Shown: positions 16,955 through 26,797, counted from the stretch's first letter. The stretch is 64,000 bases of DNA from CAVVEC01 sp963770485 (GCA_963770485.1 CAVYPX010000011.1:186001-250000), one strand, 5' to 3'. Notes: generated by a model not told the origin, from the sequence alone. Numbers and translations are program-made.

Positions 16955-18067
16955 ATGAAGAAACTTGTTTTTCTGCTCGTTGCTCTCCTTCTCCAGCTTT
17001 CGCAATCGCTCAGCGCACAAAATGCAGCCAGCAACAAGCCCGAGCCTTCCGAACGCCATGAGTTCGTCATCTCGAACTTCCGGACTGAGAGCGGCGTAAC
17101 CCTGCCGCAAGCGCGCGTCGTGTACGGAACCTATGGACATTTGAACGCAGCCAAGGACAACGTGGTGCTCCTCCCCTCTCACTACATGGCGGACTTCCAC
17201 GGCTATGAGTGGCTGATCGGGCCCGGCCATGCTCTCGATACGGCGAAGGTCTTCCTGGTGGCCACCGAATTGTTCGGCAACGGGCATTCGTCTTCGCCGA
17301 GCAACACTCCGGAGCCGTACCATGGTCCGCGCTTCCCGGTGACCACCATCCGCGACAACGTCGAAGCCGTGCATCGGTTGCTCACCGAAGAGCTCAAGAT
17401 CGCACATCTTCGCGCGGTCATTGGCTTCTCCATGGGCGCACAGCAAGCCTTCCAATGGGCAGTGAGTTACCCGGACTTCGCCGACCGCATCGTCGCCACA
17501 TCCGGTACGGCGAAGACTTACCCTCATGGCATCGTGCGTCTGGAAGGACAGATCGCGGCACTCACGGCCGATGCTGCGTTCCAGGGGGGCGATTACACGG
17601 CTCCTCCCACCAAAGGTCTGGAGGCGTTTGCGGTGGTGTGGACGGCTTGGCTCTTTTCTCAGGAATGGTGGCGGCGCGAGTTGTGGCGTGAGACGGAGAA
17701 ACCCGGCACTACGTTCGAGCAGGTGCTGCATAATTTCCGCACCGACTTCATCCCGGCGGGCGCCGATGCCAACGATTTAATTCTGCAAATGCGTACGTGG
17801 GAAAAACACGATGTCGGTACTACTCCTGGCTTTGGTGGAGATGTGGAGCGCGCCCTGCGCTCGATTAAAGTTCCGCTGCTGTACATGCCTTCGGAAACCG
17901 ATCTCTACTTCCCCGTCGGGGATGCGCGCTATGAGGCCTCGTTCATTTCCAAAGTCTCGCTGGTGCCGATCCCGTCGCTGTGGGGCCACCCCGCGGGCGC
18001 GGGTGCTGATCCCGCGGATGAGAAATTTCTAAACGAAAAGATCGGGCAGTTCCTAGCAGAGAGGTGA
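16955..18067 (+). CDS. Exported alpha/beta hydrolase of the homoserine O-acetyltransferase family
   Basis: 370 residues from ATG 16955, with a signal peptide (MKKLVFLLVALLLQLSQSLSAQ). The body follows the MetX-like fold: VVYGTYGHLN, LLPSHYMADFHGYEWLIGPG, ATELFGNGHSSSPSNTPEPY and the nucleophile elbow IGFSMGAQQAFQW with Ser159. The likely catalytic histidine is in LWGHPAGAG near the C-terminus. True MetX enzymes are cytoplasmic; the signal peptide and the SMGAQQA elbow put this among secreted relatives that probably act as esterases or acyltransferases on an unknown substrate. No methionine genes are near. Confidence 0.75.
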   Translation: MKKLVFLLVALLLQLSQSLSAQNAASNKPEPSERHEFVISNFRTESGVTLPQARVVYGTYGHLNAAKDNVVLLPSHYMADFHGYEWLIGPGHALDTAKVFLVATELFGNGHSSSPSNTPEPYHGPRFPVTTIRDNVEAVHRLLTEELKIAHLRAVIGFSMGAQQAFQWAVSYPDFADRIVATSGTAKTYPHGIVRLEGQIAALTADAAFQGGDYTAPPTKGLEAFAVVWTAWLFSQEWWRRELWRETEKPGTTFEQVLHNFRTDFIPAGADANDLILQMRTWEKHDVGTTPGFGGDVERALRSIKVPLLYMPSETDLYFPVGDARYEASFISKVSLVPIPSLWGHPAGAGADPADEKFLNEKIGQFLAER

Positions 18068-18183
18068 AGGGCTGTTTTGTGGAGGGGCCAGTCAGACGTT
18101 AGTGGTGAGATGTATTACGCCAACTGACCGGAAACCCTGATTGAACCTCCGAACGCACGTTGCCAGAGCTATCTCTAGCGGGC

Positions 18184-20421
18184 TCATTTCTTCAAGTAGT
18201 AGGTCCAACTCAAGCTGACGTAGGATTTCAAGGGAACACCCACGATCCGTTCGAACGGAACAGGATCAGTTGGCAGCGCCAGTGTCTCCGTCGTCTGGCC
18301 CGTGTAGCCGTTGGCGAGCAGAAAGTTAGCTCCGATTGACATTCGGTTTTCGAGAAATGGTCGCAGCACCGCTCCGCGAATCTCTCGCACCGGTACTCCA
18401 GTAAAACCGTCACCGAGGGGCTTTGCTTTTACATATTCCAACTCGCCACGCACTTGGAGATGCAACGGCAGTTGATTCTCCGACGCAACAGCATCCCAGA
18501 TCATGCGTGGAGCTTCCGGCACCGGCTCGCCCGTCTGGGTGTCTCTGGCGTCCGCCTGCGAATAGGAGACGTACACCGCCCCGCGACGGAAGTTCCGTTG
18601 CAGAGAAACCTCAAGCACCTTATTGAGGGAAGGGCCGACAATCTCCTGCAAGCCCGTGTCGGGGTCAATCTTCGCCAACTCTTGAGAGTTCGACACACGT
18701 CGGAGAGTGACGTAGAGTTGCGTCTGTTTGAACACTTTGGAGAATACAAGCTGATAAGCACGCGAGGGTGACAGCAAGGTGGGTTGTCCTGTGCCTGTAC
18801 CGATTCTTGGGTCTTCGGTGTGAAAGGCTTCGCCGTAGCTGAATGCCAGCGTGGGAAGATGCCAGCGGTCTGGTGGAAGCAGCGTCAGCGTTCCCTTGGG
18901 AAGCGTTAGTGTGGCAAGTTTGTTGAAGGAATTCTGCGGATTGATGATGTCCTCATTGTCCATCCAGACTTGTTCCTGCCGAACCCCCAGGTCGAAGCGG
19001 ACGTGCTTGCCGATGCTGCCATCCAAGGAAACAAAAGGTTCGACAAACGACAGGGTTAGGTTGTTGCTCGTTACTGGCTGGAAAACGCCCTGATCATCGT
19101 CGTGCTTTAAGTCCAGATTACGGGGCGCATCTCGTCGGAGGTCTACTCCTGCCAGCAGGGAAAGCCACGGACGAACGCTCTGGGTATATGTGGCCTCGCC
19201 ACCCGCAACATTCCGCGATTCACTCTGTTGAATCAAGCCATCGCCAAAATTGGAGCGCAGCATGAGAGCGTAGTTCCGAAAGAAACCCGAGAAGGAAAAC
19301 TGTCTCTGCTCGCTCAGCTTCCAGTTGTCCGTTGCCACCAGAAGACCCGTGTGTGTGCGGTCAAGTTGCCGATTGTCAATCGTGTCGCCGGGTACAGGCA
19401 CATTGATCGCAATCAGCCCCGGAATGTCGGAAAACCCGTAGTAGCCAATGCCGAAGAGCGTTAACTCGTGGCGTCCTAGGAGGAACCGGCGTAGCCCGTT
19501 CAGCTTGTACTGCTGCCGGTGTTCTAACCGTTCAAGGTATCCATTACCAAACGACGCCTCCATCGCAAGCCATGCATTCGTCTTGGGGTTCGAAGGACTC
19601 CAGCCTGCCATGACATCCGCATCGCGATAGTCACCTGTGATCTGCAGGAAGCTATGGAAGCGTTCCCTAGGGACGTAGGAGGCTGCGAGATCGACAGAAT
19701 TGTTTCCTTCTCTGACATTAAAGGCTCCTCCGTCTATCGTGACGGCTTCAATCGTTGGAGGAATGAGGAAATTTGGATCGGCATAACCGTTCCCATGGGC
19801 ATTGGCGGGCAGGTTGTTTGGATAGAGAAAATCCCGGATCTGAAAGTACTGAGCGATAGGCTCTCCATGATCCCCGGCAACGCCCGGAGCAAAATACTGC
19901 GGGGCCTTGATTCCTCCCGATGCGGTTTCAATGGGAAGCCCCGGAATGGAGATCGGGGCTCCGGGACGACCCGGATTGGCGTCCAAAACTTGGTCATGGA
20001 TCACGATGCTTTGGGCGGGATCGGGAGTCAGCAACGACGGTATGGAAGCCACGACCGTAATGGACTGCGACACCGAGACCAGTTGGCGGAATTGCAAAGC
20101 GACCTGTTCTTGTTGTCCACTGGCAACGGAAACATCCAACGTCACCGAAACAAACGTTGGTTCCTCAGCCGTCAATTGGTATTCGCCCGGTTCAATGTCT
20201 CCAAGAATGAAGGTCCCTCGCTCATCGCTCTTAGCTTCGCGAACTACGGCCGCCGCGGAGTTCAGCAGTTTCAGGTGTGCGCCCGCGACGGGAACTCCCC
20301 GAGGATCAAGAATCTTCCCTGAAACTCGACCCGTATTGGTGCTTGCCGAGAGGCCTGATGGGAGAAGCAATACCCCAACAAAGAATGCGGTGCGCAGGTA
20401 AGGTGTGAAGGGATTAGGCAC
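18184..20421 (-). CDS. TonB-dependent receptor with carboxypeptidase-like N-terminal domain
   Basis: 745 residues from GTG 20421. A signal peptide ends at about residue 26 (LPSGLSAS), followed by a carboxypeptidase-regulatory-like beta-sandwich (GRVSGKILDPRGVPVAGAHLKLLN... GTFILGDIEPGEYQLTAEEP), then a plug-like region and a long beta-barrel rich in alternating hydrophobic strands, ending SYVSLSWTYYLKK with a terminal aromatic-containing strand. This architecture is common in Acidobacteriota and Bacteroidota for uptake of siderophores, sugars or peptides across the outer membrane. No TonB/ExbB or glycan genes are adjacent to indicate the substrate. The barrel is shorter than that of the usual 900-1100-residue receptors of this group. 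Confidence 0.8.
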   Translation of the reverse strand: MPNPFTPYLRTAFFVGVLLLPSGLSASTNTGRVSGKILDPRGVPVAGAHLKLLNSAAAVVREAKSDERGTFILGDIEPGEYQLTAEEPTFVSVTLDVSVASGQQEQVALQFRQLVSVSQSITVVASIPSLLTPDPAQSIVIHDQVLDANPGRPGAPISIPGLPIETASGGIKAPQYFAPGVAGDHGEPIAQYFQIRDFLYPNNLPANAHGNGYADPNFLIPPTIEAVTIDGGAFNVREGNNSVDLAASYVPRERFHSFLQITGDYRDADVMAGWSPSNPKTNAWLAMEASFGNGYLERLEHRQQYKLNGLRRFLLGRHELTLFGIGYYGFSDIPGLIAINVPVPGDTIDNRQLDRTHTGLLVATDNWKLSEQRQFSFSGFFRNYALMLRSNFGDGLIQQSESRNVAGGEATYTQSVRPWLSLLAGVDLRRDAPRNLDLKHDDDQGVFQPVTSNNLTLSFVEPFVSLDGSIGKHVRFDLGVRQEQVWMDNEDIINPQNSFNKLATLTLPKGTLTLLPPDRWHLPTLAFSYGEAFHTEDPRIGTGTGQPTLLSPSRAYQLVFSKVFKQTQLYVTLRRVSNSQELAKIDPDTGLQEIVGPSLNKVLEVSLQRNFRRGAVYVSYSQADARDTQTGEPVPEAPRMIWDAVASENQLPLHLQVRGELEYVKAKPLGDGFTGVPVREIRGAVLRPFLENRMSIGANFLLANGYTGQTTETLALPTDPVPFERIVGVPLKSYVSLSWTYYLKK

Positions 20422-20608
20422 GCTCGTCGATCATAATGCCGAGCGTGCGCGCGTGGAAAATGCAAGGCAACCTCGACGAAACAGCGCTGCTCGCGACCGT
20501 CGGCCACTCATACCTGTTGTTAACAGGCCATTTCACTAGTCACCTCAACGGCTCTTTGCAAGGTTGAATCGGGTTAGCCATTTTCCCACCCGGGCCATCG
20601 AGAACGCG

Positions 20609-21007
20609 CTACCTCTTCCCCTTGGGCCGCGGCCACTTCGCCACGATCACCGTCGAGATTCCGCCCCGCGGACGGAAATCGCCTTTCACTTCTGCCCACA
20701 CCGGACGCGCCCAGCGCACTACATCTTCGAGCACGCGGTTCACGATGTTCTCCTGGAAGATTCCAAGATTCCGGTAAGACTGCAGATATTCCTTCAGCGA
20801 TTTCAGTTCCAGGCAGCGCTTGTTCGGCATGTAGCGGATGGTGATCACGCCGAAGTCAGGCAGCCCGGTTTTCGGGCAGACGGAAGTGAACTCCGGGTCA
20901 TCCACCACAATTTCGTATCCAGGAAACTGGTTGGGCCAGGTCTCAATCTCGGGAAACTTGGCATCGAGGCCAGCCCGAGCATGTTCTGGGGCGTAGCGTG
21001 GGGCCAT
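20609..21007 (-). CDS. queF: QueF, NADPH-dependent 7-cyano-7-deazaguanine reductase
   Basis: 132 residues, the short unimodular QueF type. ETWPNQFPGYEI opens the domain. FTSVCPKTGLPDFG holds the nucleophile Cys44, which forms a thioimide with preQ0, and the general acid Asp51. The QueF signature LELKSLKEYLQSYRN binds NADPH, and IFQEN follows. The enzyme makes preQ1, the last free base in queuosine synthesis for tRNA wobble positions. No other que genes lie beside it. A TACAAT box at 21013-21018 is only five bases before the ATG at 21007, so the mRNA is probably leaderless. Confidence 0.93.
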   Translation of the reverse strand: MAPRYAPEHARAGLDAKFPEIETWPNQFPGYEIVVDDPEFTSVCPKTGLPDFGVITIRYMPNKRCLELKSLKEYLQSYRNLGIFQENIVNRVLEDVVRWARPVWAEVKGDFRPRGGISTVIVAKWPRPKGKR

Positions 21008-21012
21008 GCCCC

Positions 21013-21018
21013 ATTGTA
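21013..21018 (-). promoter_or_regulatory. -10 box of queF, leaderless
   Basis: TACAAT on the minus strand, five bases before the ATG. TTGGCG stands 19 bases further upstream, a rather long spacer. No Shine-Dalgarno sequence can fit between the box and the start codon. Confidence 0.45.
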
Positions 21019-21150
21019 ACCAGCCACGGCTAGAGACCGCCAAATCACAAGGATTTACGGTTCTTTGGCCGCACCCCTGCATCTAACCGATCAGGTTCCT
21101 TTCCAGTTTCCAGAAGCAGCAAGTGATACATTAAACTGTTCAGCGATCCC

Positions 21151-22401
21151 ATGCCCTTGAACGGGAAAAATAGCGGCTTCTTTGCCCGCCACCCTTGGTT
21201 GACGGGGGCCGCGACCATCGTGGCTGCAGTGGTGTTTCTAGCATCGTTTATGTCCCGTGGCGACGCCGTCCCCGTGCGTTTCGCAACGGCTGAGCGCACC
21301 ACGATTCGCAGCATGATTTCCACGAACGGAAAGATCGAGCCGCTGGAGAATTTCGAGGCGCATGCCCCGGTGGGTACCACGGTCAGGAAAGTGCTGGTGA
21401 AAGAGGGGGACCACATCCGGAAAGGCCGACTCCTGTTGCAGATGGATGACGCGGACGCTCGCAGCGCGGCGGCACGGGCCATGGCCCAGATCAGCGCCTC
21501 CCAAGCCGACATCAGCGCCGTGCAGAGTGGTGGGAATCGGGAAGAGGTGTTGACACTGGAATCGCAACTGGTCAAGGCGCGCACCGAACGCGATACCGCG
21601 CAGCGCAATCTTGACGCCTTACGGCGCCTGCAGCAGGAGGGCGCCGCGTCTCCGGGCGAGGTGAAAACTGCGGAGAATCAGTTGCAGCGGGCCACCGCGG
21701 ATCTGAATCTGGTCCAGCAGAAACAGAAAGACCGGTACTCCCAGCCGGAAATCGCGCGCGTGGAAGCGCAGAAATCGGAAGCGCACGCGGCCTACGCCGC
21801 GGCGGAGGATGTGCTCAGCCAGCTGAATGTCCGGGCTCCCTTTGACGGAATTGTTTATTCGCTTCCGGTGCGGGAAGGGGCCTACGTCAATCCCGGCGAT
21901 CTGGTGTTGCAGGAGGCGGATCTTTCCAAGGTTCGAGTGCGGGCCTTCGTTGACGAACCGGACGTAGGGCGGCTTACGCCCGGAGACAAGATTGAGGTCA
22001 CCTGGGACGCTCTCCCCGGCCGCATCTGGCAAAGCGCAGTCAATGGGACTCCCGCAGTCATCAAGTTACACGGCACCCGCAACGTGGGAGAGATCACCTG
22101 CGTGGCGGACAATCACGACTTCAAGCTGCTGCCTAACGTCAACGTTGGAGTGACGATCATCACCGCCGAACATCACAATGTTCTTGCCGTGCCACGCGAA
22201 GCGGTTCATCAGGAGGACAGCAAAACCTACGTCTACGAGATCGTGGACGATGAACTGCATCGTCGGGATGTGCAGACCTCGATTTCGAACCTGACCCAGG
22301 TCGAGGTAACCGCGGGACTTCCGGAAAATGCCCTGGTGGCGCTAGCCCCCCTGAATTCCAAACCGTTGCGCAACGGCTTAGCCGTAAAGAAGGTTCATTA
22401 G
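21151..22401 (+). CDS. Membrane-fusion (HlyD/RND adaptor-like) protein
   Basis: 416 residues. One N-terminal membrane helix (WLTGAATIVAAVVFLASFMS), a split lipoyl domain (ENFEAHAPVGTTVRKVLVKEGDHIRKGRLLLQMDD ... APFDGIVYSLPVREGAYVNPGDLVL) around a long alpha-helical hairpin rich in Ala, Gln and Glu (about residues 105-220), then beta-barrel and membrane-proximal domains. It is the periplasmic adaptor of a tripartite export system. The downstream TPR and TolC-like genes are in line with it, but no inner-membrane pump follows, so it must couple to a pump encoded elsewhere. Confidence 0.85.
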   Translation: MPLNGKNSGFFARHPWLTGAATIVAAVVFLASFMSRGDAVPVRFATAERTTIRSMISTNGKIEPLENFEAHAPVGTTVRKVLVKEGDHIRKGRLLLQMDDADARSAAARAMAQISASQADISAVQSGGNREEVLTLESQLVKARTERDTAQRNLDALRRLQQEGAASPGEVKTAENQLQRATADLNLVQQKQKDRYSQPEIARVEAQKSEAHAAYAAAEDVLSQLNVRAPFDGIVYSLPVREGAYVNPGDLVLQEADLSKVRVRAFVDEPDVGRLTPGDKIEVTWDALPGRIWQSAVNGTPAVIKLHGTRNVGEITCVADNHDFKLLPNVNVGVTIITAEHHNVLAVPREAVHQEDSKTYVYEIVDDELHRRDVQTSISNLTQVEVTAGLPENALVALAPLNSKPLRNGLAVKKVH

Positions 22402-22404
22402 GAA

Positions 22405-23379
22405 ATGTTTTCATCCAAAAGAATTCTATTCGTACTGGCGCTTGCACTTCTTCCATCCTTGGCTGGAGCCGAACCCCTGGCCGGCAAGTTGCTGGCCGAA
22501 GGGCGCGTGGATGACGCGATTGTGTCGCTGCAGAGCCGGATCAGCGGCGCTCCCAAGGACGCGGAATCCTACAATCTGCTTTGCCGGGCTTATTTCAGCC
22601 TCGGGAACTGGGATCCCGGGATTGCGGCCTGTGAGAGAGCGGTTTCGCTCGACCCTGGCAACAGTCAATATCACCTTTGGCTCGGCCGAATTTATGGCGA
22701 AAAAGCAGCTCACTCGGGCTTCCTGGCTGCCGCAGGTCTGGCCAAAAAGGTTCGCAATGAGTTTGAGACGGCGGTGCGATTGAATCCGAGCGATGCCGCT
22801 GCTCGTACGGATCTGGCTGAGTTCTACCTGGAGGCTCCTGGCATCATTGGCGGGGGCAAAGAGAAAGCTGTGACCCAGGCGGAGAAACTTAGTTCGCTCG
22901 ACCCCGTCAAGGCCGGTTGGATCAAGGCGCGGATCGCGGAAAAGAACAAGGATTTTGTGGCTGCGGAAAGCGCCTACTGCTCCGCCCTTCAGGCCAGCCA
23001 TGGCCGGGCCGACGCATGGGTGAATCTTGCCCGGTTCTACCGGGACCGCGGCAGGTTCGATCAGATGGCAGACGCAATTCAGCATGCGAGTGCCGCCCCG
23101 GTTGGCCAGCCGGAGATATTAATGGACGCGGCCCAGGTGGTGATTCGTTCCGGGCGCGATCTGCCGGTAGCCGTTCAGTTGCTTCGCCGTTATCTCTCTT
23201 CCAGTTCCACGGTCGAAGAAGCGCCCGTGTTCAAAGCGCACTATCTGCTGGGAACTTTGTTGGAACAGCAAGCGGACAAGCAGGGCGCGGCTCAGGAATA
23301 CCGTGCCGCACTCTCTTTGGCCAAGGGTTTTTCTCTTGCACAGAATGCCTTGGACCGGCTGAATCGCCCGGTCGCGTAG
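22405..23379 (+). CDS. Exported TPR-repeat protein
   Basis: 324 residues, three bases after the adaptor gene, so clearly co-transcribed. A signal peptide (ILFVLALALLPSLAGAEP) is followed by TPR units such as AESYNLLCRAYFSLGNWDPGIAACERAVSLDPGN, LNPSDAAARTDLAEFYLEAPG and RADAWVNLARFYRDRGRFDQMADAIQ. TPR folds mediate protein-protein contacts, so it may scaffold the adaptor and outer-membrane channel in the periplasm. The exact role is unknown; TPR proteins are not a standard part of tripartite efflux pumps. Confidence 0.8.
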   Translation: MFSSKRILFVLALALLPSLAGAEPLAGKLLAEGRVDDAIVSLQSRISGAPKDAESYNLLCRAYFSLGNWDPGIAACERAVSLDPGNSQYHLWLGRIYGEKAAHSGFLAAAGLAKKVRNEFETAVRLNPSDAAARTDLAEFYLEAPGIIGGGKEKAVTQAEKLSSLDPVKAGWIKARIAEKNKDFVAAESAYCSALQASHGRADAWVNLARFYRDRGRFDQMADAIQHASAAPVGQPEILMDAAQVVIRSGRDLPVAVQLLRRYLSSSSTVEEAPVFKAHYLLGTLLEQQADKQGAAQEYRAALSLAKGFSLAQNALDRLNRPVA

Positions 23380-23499
23380 ATGGTGACTCCAACCTGAGCA
23401 CTGGCGCCCATCGCCGATCAGCCGTGCAGTTCCACCAACTTCGTCCTCATTTACAATCAGCCTTTCCGAGTTGCCGCAATTCCTTTCGAAGGTGATGAA

Positions 23500-24825
23500 A
23501 TGAAAGCTGCTCTCCGCCTTGGTTCGCGTTTTCCCTCTCTGCTGTTTTTGAGTGCGTTCTTGCTTTCGGCCTCGACCATTGTTGCCGCTGAGCCGCTGCC
23601 CTTGAAGCGCGCCGTAGAGTTGGCGCTCACTCACAGCACTGTGGCGGCTGCCGCAAGTGCCGATCAGCAGCGTGCCTTTGCTTCCTACCTCGAACTGCGG
23701 AACCAATATTTGCCGCAGGTGGCGCTGGGCTCGGGATTGGGCGCCACGTGGGGCTACCCGCTCAGTTTGGAAGGGTCGGCGCCTTCGATCGTCAACACTA
23801 CGGCGCAATCTGCGCTGATCAACCCAGCTCTCCGCGACTTTGTGCGCGCTGCCCGCACGGAATGGCAAGCAAGCACGGTTCAGAGCAAAGACAGGCGCGA
23901 TCAGGTGATTGAGGACACCGTGCTGAGCTACAGTGAGCTCAGCAAATGGGAGGCGCTTGCGGGCCACTTGAGCCAGGAATATAACGATGCTCTGAAGATG
24001 GAGCAGATCGTCAATGAGCGGGTTCAGGAAGGGGTAGATAATCCGCTGGCCCGCAACCAGGCGCGCCTGGCGACGGCTCGGGTTTACCTTCGTATTTCGC
24101 AGGCGCAGGGTGCGATTGATGTTCTGCGCAACCGGCTTTCCCATTTGACCGGACTTACGGCCTCTTCTATTGAAACCGTGCCGGAGTCAGTTCCTGGGTT
24201 GCCCGAGGTGAAGCAGACTGACAGTCTCACCGGCAGAGCTGTGCAGGCCAGCCCCTCCATCCAGGTTGCCAATATTCATGCCACGGCCCTCGCTTTCCGG
24301 GCCCGCGCAGAACATCGGGCGATGTGGCCCACCGTCGATTTCGCCGCCCAGTATGCGCTGCTCGCCACCTTCAACAACTACCAGACTTTCTTCCGCCCGG
24401 GGAGCTTCCAGCAACACAATGCAACCGTCGGCGTAGCGATTCGTTTTCCCTTCTTCAACCCGCCCCAGCACGCGCGCGCGCAAGCTGCAGACGCCGAGGC
24501 CCTGCACGCCAGGAAAGATGCCGAGGCTGCGAAGAATCAGGTGTCGGAGCAAACCTTGAGGTTGCAGCGTTCGGTGGAGCAACTTGTCGCCGCTCAGGAA
24601 GTGGCGGATCTGGAATCACAGATCGCAAAGTCGAATCTCGACGCCGTACAAATCCGCGTGGACGCTGGGACGGCAACGGTGCACGAGGCAGATGATGCCC
24701 GCAATCGGGCCAATGAACGCTTCGACGCCCTGCAGGATGCGAACTTCGAGCTGCAACGGGCCCGCATCCTGCTGCTGCGCGCCACAGGCGATTTGGAGGC
24801 ATGGGTGGGGGTCGCAAGTAAATAA
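23500..24825 (+). CDS. TolC-like outer-membrane efflux channel
   Basis: 441 residues. After a signal peptide (LLFLSAFLLSASTIVAAEP) come two outer-membrane-efflux-protein repeats: LKRAVELALTHSTVAAAAS...LRNQYLPQVALGSGLGATW in the first and AHRAMWPTVDFAAQYALLATF...VGVAIRFPFFNPPQ in the second, each followed by long coiled helices (LRLQRSVEQLVAAQEVADLESQIAKS). It would form the outer-membrane exit duct for the adaptor encoded at 21151. A TACAAT at 23452-23457 may give it a promoter of its own, since 120 bases separate it from the TPR gene. Confidence 0.85.
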   Translation: MKAALRLGSRFPSLLFLSAFLLSASTIVAAEPLPLKRAVELALTHSTVAAAASADQQRAFASYLELRNQYLPQVALGSGLGATWGYPLSLEGSAPSIVNTTAQSALINPALRDFVRAARTEWQASTVQSKDRRDQVIEDTVLSYSELSKWEALAGHLSQEYNDALKMEQIVNERVQEGVDNPLARNQARLATARVYLRISQAQGAIDVLRNRLSHLTGLTASSIETVPESVPGLPEVKQTDSLTGRAVQASPSIQVANIHATALAFRARAEHRAMWPTVDFAAQYALLATFNNYQTFFRPGSFQQHNATVGVAIRFPFFNPPQHARAQAADAEALHARKDAEAAKNQVSEQTLRLQRSVEQLVAAQEVADLESQIAKSNLDAVQIRVDAGTATVHEADDARNRANERFDALQDANFELQRARILLLRATGDLEAWVGVASK

Positions 24826-25310
24826 GGCACCGGTAGTTTGGCGATTCGTTGCAGCCGGGGGTGGTGTCTCAGTTTGCGCTCTGTCGGGCTTCTCGGGGCT
24901 CTCTGCAGGTCCCTCCGCGATTTAAGACTTTGTGCCGAAGCCTCGCCAAAACCTTGAATCGCGGAGTCCGCTGAGAACCGCCGCAGAGTGCGCGGAGACA
25001 AACAATCGTTTCTGAGCAAGTTTCGAGTTTGCTGCGGTTGAAACATGACCCGCCGCCGGGGGTCCATTTTCCCTGCTGGGGGCGTCAAAGTATCCATTCA
25101 GCGTGAACGCTTTGCACCTGAGGAAAATGGCTAATAGACTGAGATTATTAGAGATGCGGGATTGTGCCTGGAAACAGCTTTGCGGTAGAAGCTCTTAACC
25201 GCAAAGTACGCTAAGGATTCGCAAAGGTCGCAAAGAACGTCACAACGCCGGAATGCGGCCGGGTACTCTTGGCAAACAGCGGAAAATGTTAGTATGGATT
25301 ATCCAAACCT
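24826..25310. other. Intergenic stretch, repeats only
   Basis: No gene. Two stretches belong to the dispersed 'CGCAAAG/CGCGGAG' family: about 24917-25010 (ATTTAAGAC...CGCGGAGTCCGC...GCAGAGTGCGCGGAGAC) and 25196-25242 (ACCGCAAAGTACGCTAAGG...CGCAAAGGTCGCAAAG). Just before hpnJ, TTGGCA (25269-25274) and TATGGA (25293-25298) make a possible promoter with an 18-base spacer. Confidence 0.55.
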
Positions 25311-26786
25311 ATGCCTTTAAAAACACTGTTTCTGAATCCGCCCTCGTTTGAGAATTTCGACGGGGGAGCGGGATCGCGCTGGCCGGCAACTCGCGAGATT
25401 GAGTCGTACTGGTACCCCGTTTGGCTGGCCTATCCGGCCGGAATGTTGGAGGGCGCGCGGCTCCTGGACGCGCCGCCGCACTACGTCTCGGCGGAAGAAA
25501 CCATCAACATTGCCCGCGATTACGAATTCCTGGTTCTGTTCACCAGCACGCCCGGCTTCCCCGGCGACATGCGGCTGGTTCAGAGGATCAAGGACGCCAA
25601 TCCCAAGATCAAAATCGCCTTCGTGGGGCCGCACGTCACTGTGCTGCCGGAAAAATCTTTGAAGGATTGTCCGGCCATTGATTTCGTCGTTCGCAAGGAA
25701 TTCGATTACGCGGTCGTCGAGTTTGCGCAGGGCAAGCCGCTGGACGAAATTCTGGGCATCTCCTACCGCAAAAACGGATCGGTGGTGCACACCGCGGACC
25801 GTGCCCAGATTGAGGATCTGGATGCCCTGCCCCACGTCACCGACGTTTACAAGCGCGATTTGGATCCTCGGCGCTACAACGTGCCATTCCTGCTGTATCC
25901 CTTTGTTTCTCTCTATACCACGCGGGGCTGTCCGGCGCAGTGCACGTTCTGTTTGTGGCCGCAGACCCTTAGCGGGCATCCGTGGCGAAAACGTTCCTCC
26001 GACGATGTGGCGCGCGAAATGGCCAAAGCCAAAGAGTATTGGCCATACGTGCGGGAATTCTTTTTCGACGACGACACTTTCAACATTCAAAAGGCGCGGA
26101 CGATCGAACTCTGCTCCAAATTGAAGCCGCTGAAGCTCACCTGGTCCTGCACCTCGCGCGTGACTACCGACTACGAGACGCTGAAGGCGATGAAGGAGGC
26201 GGGTTGCCGCTTACTGATTGTGGGATATGAGTCCGGCGACCAGCAGATTCTGAAAAACATCAAGAAGGGCGCCACCGTCGAGAGGGCTCGTCAGTTCACC
26301 AAGGATTGCCACAAACTTGGCTTGGTGGTTCATGGTGATTTCATTCTTGGCCTGCCGGGGGAAACGCGGGAAACCATTCAAAACACCATCCAGTTTGCCA
26401 AGGAGTTGGATGTCGAAACCATTCAGGTCTCGGTGGCGCACGCCTATCCCGGAACCGAGTTGTACGACTACGCGGTGAAGAACGGCTTCATGGTCGCGGA
26501 CAACAAGATGGTGGACGAGGGCGGCCACCAACTCGCTCACATTCAGTATCCGGGGCTGCCCGCGGAGGAAATCCTCGAATCGGTGCACCGCTTTTACGAT
26601 GAATACTATTTCCGGCCCAAAGCGGTTTTCCGTATTCTGAAAAAGGCCGCGTTCAATAGCGTGGATCGCAAACGCCTGTACAAAGAGGCGAAGACCTTCC
26701 TCAAGGTGCGCGCCATGCGCCACAAGTGGGTCAAGGACAAACGCGAGCACGACTCCACCGCAGCCGCCGAACCGGCGAAGGCATAA
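25311..26786 (+). CDS. hpnJ: HpnJ, hopanoid-associated B12-binding radical SAM protein
   Basis: 491 residues. The opening KTLFLNPPSFENFDGGAGSR and the following REIESYWYPVWLAYPAGM are characteristic of HpnJ. Residues 1-150 form a cobalamin-binding-like domain. The radical SAM cluster motif is C207-x3-C211-x2-C214 (RGCPAQCTFC), and the SAM-binding half includes ILGLPGE. HpnJ has been linked to building the cyclitol-ether head group of composite bacteriohopanetetrol, by ring contraction of the glucosamine head group. HpnI and HpnK, which make that glucosaminyl precursor, are not in the window. Two small drug/metabolite transporter genes follow directly. Confidence 0.85.
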   Translation: MPLKTLFLNPPSFENFDGGAGSRWPATREIESYWYPVWLAYPAGMLEGARLLDAPPHYVSAEETINIARDYEFLVLFTSTPGFPGDMRLVQRIKDANPKIKIAFVGPHVTVLPEKSLKDCPAIDFVVRKEFDYAVVEFAQGKPLDEILGISYRKNGSVVHTADRAQIEDLDALPHVTDVYKRDLDPRRYNVPFLLYPFVSLYTTRGCPAQCTFCLWPQTLSGHPWRKRSSDDVAREMAKAKEYWPYVREFFFDDDTFNIQKARTIELCSKLKPLKLTWSCTSRVTTDYETLKAMKEAGCRLLIVGYESGDQQILKNIKKGATVERARQFTKDCHKLGLVVHGDFILGLPGETRETIQNTIQFAKELDVETIQVSVAHAYPGTELYDYAVKNGFMVADNKMVDEGGHQLAHIQYPGLPAEEILESVHRFYDEYYFRPKAVFRILKKAAFNSVDRKRLYKEAKTFLKVRAMRHKWVKDKREHDSTAAAEPAKA

Positions 26787-26797
26787 GGGATTGGCGT

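Noticed and set aside
23119..24144. Minus-strand frame of 341 codons
   Set aside because: Shadow of the TPR and TolC genes, no features.
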